DNA of 64,000 bases from the NCBI GenBank assembly GCA_012845835.1, contig JABAKD010000029.1:15715599-15779598 (forward strand). The letters run 5' to 3'. This document shows, one piece after another, positions 55,138 to 64,000 of the stretch. Numbering within the stretch: position 1 is the first letter of the stretch; every line of letters starts with the position of its first letter. Source of the DNA: Undaria pinnatifida. Its lineage: Eukaryota; Sar; Phaeophyceae; Laminariales; Alariaceae. Made by a program: the position numbers and the translations under genes. Below the pieces are notes generated by a model. The model saw only the letters and a program-made list of their open reading frames with translations. It was not told the DNA's origin and did no database searches.

Positions 55138-58100
55138 CGCAATCGTTTTGCTTCGCCCCCCGTAGAAAATAACCTGGATGTTACGGAAAAATGGAAGATC
55201 TGTCGTTGGTCGATACGATTTTCTATCGTAAAGACAGCTCGAGGCCGATAGCAATGACACCCTTTTGCACTGACTGGTCATGAGGGTCCGTATGGTACAA
55301 AATTTTCGCCCCGTGACAGAATTATATTGCGAGCGGCGTTCGTGCGGCCGACAATTTCCACCGTTTAAGTTGAACCATCCTGTATGCTGTAGTAAATTTT
55401 ACCTAAACCGTTGCCTGAATGACGGGTCTCCTTACCCCAAAACGGTCGGTGTTTGCATGTTTGTTTCACATTAACCCTTTTTGTTTCACATAGGCCAGGG
55501 GTCTGCTCAGAGAGCTCTCCAAGTGAGTAGTCGAAAACCGAAAAAACAAAGATAGACCTCTGCCGTAGCATCCATCGTTTTTCATCAGTAAGTCAACCCT
55601 AAGAATCGTTCTTGAGATACGACTATCCCTGCATCACGCGAAGGCTGATGAACATGTTGTCAACACTGCCGCACGTATCTGTTCAAGACGGTCACCAAAC
55701 GCGGGACCACGGGTAGTTCACGGCTCAACCTGTATAACTTGAAACGATCATTTCGATACTTCTGACGCGCTGCCATTCCTCCTGGACCCCCAAAATCAAC
55801 GCAGGCGTGCAGTGAAGCGGTGGCTAGTTTCTGGGCCACCCTAATCTGGGATTTCCATTGATGGCGAGGGAATCATTTCTGGGACCTGCGTCCGGCTGCT
55901 GGTTCAATTGTATTGCCTGGCTCGCCTGCCAACACCCCTCTGTGACAGGTTGCTAAGGCTTATCTATGTCAAACGACGGCATTGCTCAAGCTACGGGTAA
56001 TGTATGCAATACATATCGGGAGCCGTGATGATAACATTGCGGCTCGTGTATTTGTGTGGACGGTAACAGCAGTCCGCAGCCCGACTAAGGACTCCCCCGT
56101 AGACACCTCTTCTCCTCGTGAACAAGGCGACCAATCGCGTTGTAATAACGGCTACACCATAAAAAAATATCTTCAACCATGCTACAAGCCATCCCAGACC
56201 TGGGATTGCAAGAAGCTGTGTCGTACTGTTTCACAATAAGGAGCAGCTTCGCAGCAGTTTATGGAGACAGGGATGAGAGGGGTGTAACGACGATAGCAAG
56301 TTGGTTGGCAAGCAGAGCCAGTTGTTGGTTGGAGATGGTAACAGATAGTAAGAACGACGCTTAGCATGCATTGCCAGAATCCTCTCCTTGGGCTGGTTAT
56401 TCAGGAGGTCTAAAAAACGTTGAAGATAGTTTACCTGCCTCTGAGGGAGGACACGCAACAGGGGAAAGCGCATCATGCTTGTCCGATACGGGTGTGCTTG
56501 TGCTTGTAATTTGCTAGATTGCTCGCTGATTGCTACTGCTTGTTTTATTGATTTGAGAGCACTGATTCTAACCAAAACGTATATCTTGATTATTAGCAGA
56601 TTTTACACAAGTTTCAGTTCCTGGGGCGCAAGCGGTTTGGTAGGCGTACCGCGGCTATGTAGGTGCACTGTAGTTGCGCAACCGGGTGCTCTGGAGGGGT
56701 ATCAATCGGACCGAATAGCGTCGGACGCGAGAAAGTCGAACAAAAGAGATGTTTTGACATGAACGCACAGCAGTCTTCAGATAGCGGACTGCTGCATCAA
56801 ACGTTAACTCGCGGGCCATTTTTTCAATGACGAGGATGCGCAAATGCATACGGAACAATTGAGATACCATTTTGCGTGAAGCTCAGTATGATTAGAGACG
56901 CTTCGAGCGTATGCAGCCCCATGCAATTAACGTGCATAGTAGAAAATGGATCACTCTGTGTTTCAGAGTAGTGGCACTTGTCGGGTGGTCTGCACACATG
57001 AGTAGCCATTGCATACGTAGTTATTTATTGAACCTAGAGTCTACGTAGTAGTATTCGTACAGAGATGATCAGTCCCTCTGTGTTGCTGAATGGCGGCATC
57101 TGGGTTGGCATGGAATTCCCGCGGTAGCAGCAGCTACCCAACAGAGGTTTACCACGTACCTGGTGTGCTCGTGGAGTCTTGAACCTTGCTGGTCTGCTAC
57201 CCTACACTTACGTACCATGTGAAATTTTCGCCGGCAATATAGTCCCGGGTGGTTTGATTTGAACACAAAATTAAAAGCTGCTTCCATCTTTGGTTTGTGA
57301 TTGAGAATACGTTGCATGCGGCACTACAAAACGAGACGATTGTATGCCATTCATTTTTGTCAGACGTTCACGGTAGTTTTATATGTATTTAAGTGAATTC
57401 GAAAGGTGATGCAATAATATGTTGAATCCCTTTTCACTAGACGTGCCTCTTGGTATTGAACTTGGACAGTTTGGTACGTTTTCCGGAAACAGAACTTCCG
57501 TAGTTTTTCGCTTTTGTAGTTTTGGAAGAGCCGTGAGTAGGCAGAAGTTGACTACGAATCACTATTATCTACGAAGCGAAGCCGATTAGCCAACTATGGT
57601 CCGGTTAATTGGTTGTCCATTACAAGCTGATTTTTTTTGCGTTTTAGCTTGTTCGTTTTCGAGAAGAACGATGCCTCAACGTCTTTAAAACACGCCTTGA
57701 CGTAAGGGCGGGCCTCACCTGCGCCCACCCCATCGAAAAGCACACGGCTGCGACGTCTTGGGTGGGGATTTCACGCATATCTCGAATCCAACACGCTTTC
57801 CAGAAAGCGAGTAGATCTCAAACGTCCGCACCTCCCGAAGACGACTTGTACTGCGACCAACAAAGAGTTTGGTGCCGAACGTCGTTATTCGCTCTCCCGC
57901 TGCTGTCAATAGAGCACAAATCAGGCGCTAGAAAAACAAGGGGGGCCCACCGACAGGCGGTATAAAACTACGAGAAAAGAATAACGTCTCGGAGCCGTGG
58001 CACTGAAATCAATGCCGAACGTACCCTTCCAAAACAAGAAACGCAGTCGGTCAGTATTTAGTTTTCTTGTTCGATGTATTTTCCTATACATACGTTGGAA

Positions 58101-58333
58101 ACTAAATCTGGGACTAGACCCCCATTATTGATCGTCTCGACCATTTTTTACTTCAATCTCGTGACGTCAGCCAAATATACCTTCCCGGAACGTTTTCGAC
58201 AAAAACCTGCAAGAACCTCGGAAGAACGAACGAAATCCCTTCTTCACGGGTCCCTGAAGAAAGCCCCTCAGAGCATCCGCCGAGTGTACACGTGGCCACT
58301 CACCACCGCGGGCTTAGGGCTGGCCTAACCATG
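55138..58333. other. Unassigned interval
   Basis: Short frames on both strands with no recognisable domain or repeat. Confidence 0.45.
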
Positions 58334-60245
58334 AGGGTTGGGGTTAAGGTTAGGGTTTTACTCCCTGGTGCACCTTGAATGATTAACTATGTCAAAAGTT
58401 TTTTTGCAACACCATTCCCTCATACCTATGCCGACACCCCTGCCAAATCATGTTAACAACTCGTGGTGGGAACCGAAGATACGCCGCCTCACACTCCTTC
58501 AAGAAGGGCCCCATCACGCCTTCGCCCAGGATATTAAGAAATAACACCAATTCGCCAGTGTTTCACACCCTGGTGCGCCTTGAATAATTAATTATGTTAA
58601 GACCGTTTTCGCAACAAAATCCCTCACACCGACACCCCTGCAAAAGCTTGTTAACAACTCGTGGTGGAAACAGAAGATATGCCGCCTCACACTCCTTCAA
58701 GAAGGGCCCCATCACGTCTTCGCCCAGGACATGAAGAAATACCACCATTTCGACAGCATGCTACTCCCTGGTGCGCCTTGAAAAATTTATTATGTTAGAA
58801 ACGCTTTTGTAACAATATCTCTTACACCCATACGGACACCCCTGCCAACACTTGTTATTTACTCGCGGTGGGAACCGTAGATATTCCGCCTCACACACCT
58901 TCAAGAAGGCCCCCATCACGCCTACGCCCAAGACACAAAGGAATATCACCTTTTCGCCAGTGTTTGACACCCTTGTGCGCCTTGAAAAAACGATTATGTC
59001 ATAGCTTCGTTTGCAACAACATCGCTCACACCTATACCGACACCCCTGCCAAATCTTGTTACCAACGTGTGGTGGAAACAGAAGATATGCCGTCTCACGC
59101 GCCCTCAGGAAGGCCCCCATCACGTCTTCGCCCAGGACATGAAGAAATACCACCATTTCGCCAGTATTTTACACCCTGGTGCGCCTTGAATAAAATATAT
59201 ATGATGTCATGTCATGTTTTGCACCAACATTCCTCACACCCATACCGACACTCTTGCAAAAATCTTGTTGACAACTCGTTTTGGAAACAGAAAATATGCC
59301 GCCTCACACTCCTTCAAGAACGCCCCCTTCACGCCTTGGCCCAGGAAAAAGAAGGAATGACACCCATCTGCTAGTGTCTTACACCCTAGTGCGCCATCAA
59401 AAATCAGTTGTGTTTTAACCTTTTTTGCAACAATATCCCTCAGGCCGGAACCAACCCCCTGCCAAATCTTGTTAACAACTTGTGGTGGAAACAGAAGATT
59501 TGCCGCCTCACACTCCCTTAAGAACGCCCCCTCCACCCCTTCGCCCAGGACAAGAAGAAATTCCACCAATCTGCTAGTGTTGTACGACTCAGTGCGCCCT
59601 CAATAATGAGTTGTGTTAAGATCGTTTTTGCAACACTATCCCTCAGACCGAAACCGACCCCCCTGCCAAATCTTGTTAACAACTCGTGTTAAAAACCGAA
59701 CATATGCCGTCTGACACTGTTTCAAAAACGAGCCTTTCACGCCTTCTCCCAGGACAAGAAGAAATACCACCAATCTGCTAGTGTTTTACACCGTAGTGCG
59801 CCTTTAATAATTATTTGTGTCGAGATCAATTTTTGCAGCAAAATTCCTCAGACCAAAACCGACCCCCCTTCCAAATCTTGTCAACAACTCGTGTTGCAAA
59901 CGGAACATATGCCGCCTCACACTGTTTCAAAAACGCCTTCTTCACGCCTTCGCCCAGGAGAAGTAGAAATGCCATCAATCTGCTAGTGTTTTACACCCCA
60001 GTGCGCATTTTATATTAGTTGTGTTTCGATCGTTTTTGCAACAATATCCCTCCGACCGAAACCGACCCCCCTGCCAAATCTTGTTAACCATGTGTGGTGG
60101 AAAAAACGGAAGATTTGCCGCCTCACACTCCCTCAAGAACGCCCCCTTCACGCCTTCGCCCAAGACAAGAAGAAATACCAACAATCTGCTAGTGTTTTAC
60201 ACCCCGGTGCGGCTTTATTAATTAGTTGTGTTGTACACCCTAGTG
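58334..60245 (+). repeat. Subtelomeric satellite, period about 204 bp, nine units
   Basis: Unit marks 'CCCTGGTGCGCCTTGAAT' or variants fall near 58362, 58569, 58766, 58970, 59174, 59386, 59588, 59791, 59995 and 60200, giving unit lengths 197-212. Shared blocks are ACCCCCCTGCCAAATCTTGT, TTAACAACTCGTGGTGGAAA, GCCGCCTCACACTCC-TCAAG and CACGCCTTCGCCCAGGA. Units differ by 10-25% by eye. The array begins beside a short telomeric scrap (58336-58356) and its last unit is cut after 37 bases by TTAGGG repeats. Confidence 0.93.
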
Positions 60246-60418
60246 CGTTAGGGTTAGGGTTAGGGTTAGGGTTAGGGTTAGGGTTAGGGTTAGGGTTAGG
60301 GTTAGGGTTAGGGTTAGGGTTAGGGTAGGGTTACGGTTAGGGTTACGGTTACGGTTAGGGTTAGGGTTAGGGTTAGGGTTAGGGTTAGGGTTAGGGGTTA
60401 GGGTTAGGGTTAGGGTTA
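60246..60418 (+). repeat. Telomeric tract at the satellite/717-bp repeat border
   Basis: TTAGGG repeats with several TTACGG, TAGGG and TTAGGGG variants, the most degenerate of the internal telomeric tracts. Confidence 0.95.
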
Positions 60419-61769
60419 TAGTGCCGCTCCGGGCGATGTGGGAATCGGGTGACGTCATGCCTAGCACCAAAAAAAAATTCAGCTCCTTAGCTAAGTCTGG
60501 GTCACCGGCAGTGGTTAGGATTTTGATTCTTTCGCGAGTTAGGGTTAGATGAAAAGAGACTATATTTCCGCCAGCGGAACTTGGGCCAATGGTTGGGATC
60601 CACACTAAAACCAAGTGAAATTTTTCAATGAAAAAAAATCTTGAGGAATGGCTTATTTTGACATGTTATGCTTAGATTCAAGTTTTTGTGTTACACACTA
60701 ATTTCAAGTAATTTATGTTCTACACTAAAACCTAGTCAAAATTTTAGTCAGGAAATTTTTAGTGAAAACCTTCATTTTGAATGATTTGCTTAGATTTCAA
60801 TTTTGAGGTTTTACACTAATTTCAAGTAATTTGGGAACCACACTAAAACCAAGTCAAAATGTAGATGAAATTGCTGTGTGGACGTATTATTTTTGAGTGT
60901 TATGGGTTAGGGTTAGGGTTAGGGTTAGGGTTAGGGTTAGAAAAAGGCTGACTGTCTTGTTTGGGGCACGCGCAAACTTAATTTCGGTTAGGGTTAGGGT
61001 TAGGGTTAGGGTTAGGGTTAGGGTTAGGGTTAGGGTTAGGGTTAGGGTTAGGGTTAGGGTTAGGGTTAGGGTTAGGGTTAGGGTTAGGGTTAGGGTTAGG
61101 GTTAGGGTTAGGGTTAGGGTTAGGGTTAGGGTTATAGTGCCGCTCCGGGCGATGTGGGAATCGGGTGACGTCATGCCTAGCACCAAAAAAAAATTCAGCT
61201 CCTTAGCTAAGTCTGGGTCACCGGCAGTGGTTAGGATTTTGATTCTTTCGCGAGTTAGGGTTAGATGAAAAGAGACTATATTTCCGCCAGCGGAACTTGG
61301 GCCAATGGTTGGGATCCACACTAAAACCAAGTGAAATTTTTCAATGAAAAAAAATCTTGAGGAATGGCTTATTTTGACATGTTATGCTTAGATTCAAGTT
61401 TTTGTGTTACACACTAATTTCAAGTAATTTATGTTCTACACTAAAACCTAGTCAAAATTTTAGTCAGGAAATTTTTAGTGAAAACCTTCATTTTGAATGA
61501 TTTGCTTAGATTTCAATTTTGAGGTTTTACACTAATTTCAAGTAATTTGGGAACCACACTAAAACCAAGTCAAAATGTAGATGAAATTGCTGTGTGGACG
61601 TATTATTTTTGAGTGTTATGGGTTAGGGTTAGGGTTAGGGTTAGGGTTAGGGTTAGAAAAAGGCTGACTGTCTTGTTTGGGGCACGCGCAAACTTAATTT
61701 CGGTTAGGGTTAGGGTTAGGGTTAGGGTTAGGGTTAGGGTTAGGGTTAGGGTTAGGGTTAGGGTTAGGG

Positions 61770-61810
<41 letters not shown>

Positions 61811-62486
61811 GGTTAGGGTTAGGGTTAGGGTTAGGGTTAGGGTTAGGGTTATAGTGCCGCTCCGGGCGATGTGGGAATCGGGTGACGTCATGCCTAGCAC
61901 CAAAAAAAAATTCAGCTCCTTAGCTAAGTCTGGGTCACCGGCAGTGGTTAGGATTTTGATTCTTTCGCGAGTTAGGGTTAGATGAAAAGAGACTATATTT
62001 CCGCCAGCGGAACTTGGGCCAATGGTTGGGATCCACACTAAAACCAAGTGAAATTTTTCAATGAAAAAAAATCTTGAGGAATGGCTTATTTTGACATGTT
62101 ATGCTTAGATTCAAGTTTTTGTGTTACACACTAATTTCAAGTAATTTATGTTCTACACTAAAACCTAGTCAAAATTTTAGTCAGGAAATTTTTAGTGAAA
62201 ACCTTCATTTTGAATGATTTGCTTAGATTTCAATTTTGAGGTTTTACACTAATTTCAAGTAATTTGGGAACCACACTAAAACCAAGTCAAAATGTAGATG
62301 AAATTGCTGTGTGGACGTATTATTTTTGAGTGTTATGGGTTAGGGTTAGGGTTAGGGTTAGGGTTAGGGTTAGAAAAAGGCTGACTGTCTTGTTTGGGGC
62401 ACGCGCAAACTTAATTTCGGTTAGGGTTAGGGTTAGGGTTAGGGTTAGGGTTAGGGTTAGGGTTAGGGTTAGGGTTAGGGTTAGGG

Positions 62487-62527
<41 letters not shown>

Positions 62528-63203
62528 GGTTAGGGTTAGGGTTAGGGTTAGGGTTAGGGTTAGGGTTATAGTGCCGCTCCGGGCGATGTGGGAATCGGGT
62601 GACGTCATGCCTAGCACCAAAAAAAAATTCAGCTCCTTAGCTAAGTCTGGGTCACCGGCAGTGGTTAGGATTTTGATTCTTTCGCGAGTTAGGGTTAGAT
62701 GAAAAGAGACTATATTTCCGCCAGCGGAACTTGGGCCAATGGTTGGGATCCACACTAAAACCAAGTGAAATTTTTCAATGAAAAAAAATCTTGAGGAATG
62801 GCTTATTTTGACATGTTATGCTTAGATTCAAGTTTTTGTGTTACACACTAATTTCAAGTAATTTATGTTCTACACTAAAACCTAGTCAAAATTTTAGTCA
62901 GGAAATTTTTAGTGAAAACCTTCATTTTGAATGATTTGCTTAGATTTCAATTTTGAGGTTTTACACTAATTTCAAGTAATTTGGGAACCACACTAAAACC
63001 AAGTCAAAATGTAGATGAAATTGCTGTGTGGACGTATTATTTTTGAGTGTTATGGGTTAGGGTTAGGGTTAGGGTTAGGGTTAGGGTTAGAAAAAGGCTG
63101 ACTGTCTTGTTTGGGGCACGCGCAAACTTAATTTCGGTTAGGGTTAGGGTTAGGGTTAGGGTTAGGGTTAGGGTTAGGGTTAGGGTTAGGGTTAGGGTTA
63201 GGG

Positions 63204-63244
<41 letters not shown>

Positions 63245-63508
63245 GGTTAGGGTTAGGGTTAGGGTTAGGGTTAGGGTTAGGGTTATAGTGCCGCTCCGGG
63301 CGATGTGGGAATCGGGTGACGTCATGCCTAGCACCAAAAAAAAATTCAGCTCCTTAGCTAAGTCTGGGTCACCGGCAGTGGTTAGGATTTTGATTCTTTC
63401 GCGAGTTAGGGTTAGATGAAAAGAGACTATATTTCCGCCAGCGGAACTTGGGCCAATGGTTGGGATCCACACTAAAACCAAGTGAAATTTTTCAATGAAA
63501 AAAAATCT
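60419..63508 (+). repeat. Telomere-associated repeat, five units of 716-717 bp with internal telomeric tracts
   Basis: GTGCCGCTCCGGGCGATGTG starts at 60421, 61137, 61854, 62571 and 63288. Each full unit has a unique body of about 483 bp, a short TTAGGG tract (about 38 bp), a 47-bp spacer (AAAAAGGCTGACTGTCTTG ... ACTTAATTTCGG) and a long tract of about 148 bp. Units 2-4 look identical in the unique parts. The fifth is cut after about 220 bp of body. The 'TLTLTL' frames through the tracts are not genes. Confidence 0.96.
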
Positions 63509-64000
63509 TAGGGTTAGGGTTAGGGTTAGGGTTAGGGTTAGGGTTAGGGTTAGGGTTAGGGTTAGGGTTAGGGTTAGGGTTAGGGTTAGGGTTAGGGTTA
63601 GGGTTAGGGTTAGGGTTAGGGTTAGGGTTAGGGTTAGGGTTAGGGTTAGGGTTAGGGTTAGGGTTAGGGTTAGGGTTAGGGTTAGGGTTAGGGTTAGGGT
63701 TAGGGTTAGGGTTAGGGTTAGGGTTAGGGTAGGGTTAGGGTTAGGGTTAGGGTTAGGGTTAGGGTTAGGGTTAGGGTTAGGGTTAGGGTTAGGGTTAGGG
63801 TTAGGGTTAGGGTTAGGGTTAGGGTTAGGGTTAGGGTTAGGGTTAGGGTTAGGGTTAGGGTTAGGGTTAGGGTTAGGGTTAGGGTTAGGGTTAGGGTTAG
63901 GGTTAGGGTTAGGGTTAGGGTTAGGGTTAGGGTTAGGGTTAGGGTAGGGTTAGGGTTAGGTTAGGGTTAGGGTTAGGGTTAGGGTTAGGTTAGGGTTAGG
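63508..64000 (+). repeat. Terminal telomere array, (TTAGGG)n
   Basis: About 490 bases of TTAGGG with rare shortened units (GGGTAGGG near 63730 and 63943, GGTTAGG near 63958 and 63987). G-rich strand 5'->3' to the window edge, as expected for a right chromosome end. Confidence 0.98.

Noticed and set aside
60240-63947. Long open frames of alternating Thr-Leu, Arg-Val or Gly-Leu through the telomeric tracts
   Set aside because: They are translations of TTAGGG repeats. The conserved 'MVLVWIPTIGPSS' start repeats only because the 717-bp unit repeats.

Overview
This is a eukaryotic chromosome end. The last 500 bases are an uninterrupted TTAGGG array with the G-rich strand running 5'->3' towards the window edge, as at a right-hand telomere. 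Inward of it lie repeats that carry internal telomeric tracts, then a satellite of about 204 bp, then roughly 58 kb of transposon-rich, gene-poor subtelomere. Spliced exons with GT/AG borders, tRNA-derived SINEs, a LINE fragment, a DIRS-like retroelement, hAT and other TIR elements and many microsatellites rule out a prokaryote. TTAGGG telomeres, large introns and a secreted M12-like metalloprotease would fit a stramenopile such as a brown alga, but that is inference and the sequence alone does not fix the species.

Layout. 0-16.7 kb: copies of a modular G-tract repeat (here 'family A'), a roughly 720-bp repeat that starts with (TG)n ('family B'), tRNA-derived SINEs, the 5' end of a LINE endonuclease gene (minus strand, 7.8-8.8 kb), and a TIR element ('family F') with a second copy split by a family A insertion. 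17.5-23.6 kb (minus): a decayed DIRS-like retrotransposon in the order Gag zinc knuckle, reverse transcriptase, RNase H, tyrosine recombinase, with two insertions of a new-looking 270-bp MITE ('family D'). 24-32.5 kb: minisatellites, a (CAA)n tract, an interstitial telomere-like array at 29.2-29.5 kb and several family A copies, two pairs of them head to head. 32.5-48.7 kb: mostly unassigned DNA with scattered family A copies and degenerate tandem repeats.

48.77-53.62 kb (plus): the one convincing host gene. It is a spliced, secreted-type M12 (reprolysin-like) metalloprotease, seven exons visible, with consistent intron phases throughout. Two of its three zinc-ligand histidines are arginine in this copy. 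Its introns hold a repeat shared with 5.8 kb, a three-copy tandem repeat and a 901-bp hAT-type element with a perfect 8-bp target duplication. 54.8-55.1 kb: a third family D MITE. 58.33-60.24 kb: subtelomeric satellite. 60.25-63.51 kb: five units of about 717 bp, each with telomeric tracts inside. 63.51-64.0 kb: terminal telomere, joined directly to a broken fifth unit.

I could not identify any other protein-coding gene. Most long open frames lie inside repeats or low-complexity DNA and are not reported.
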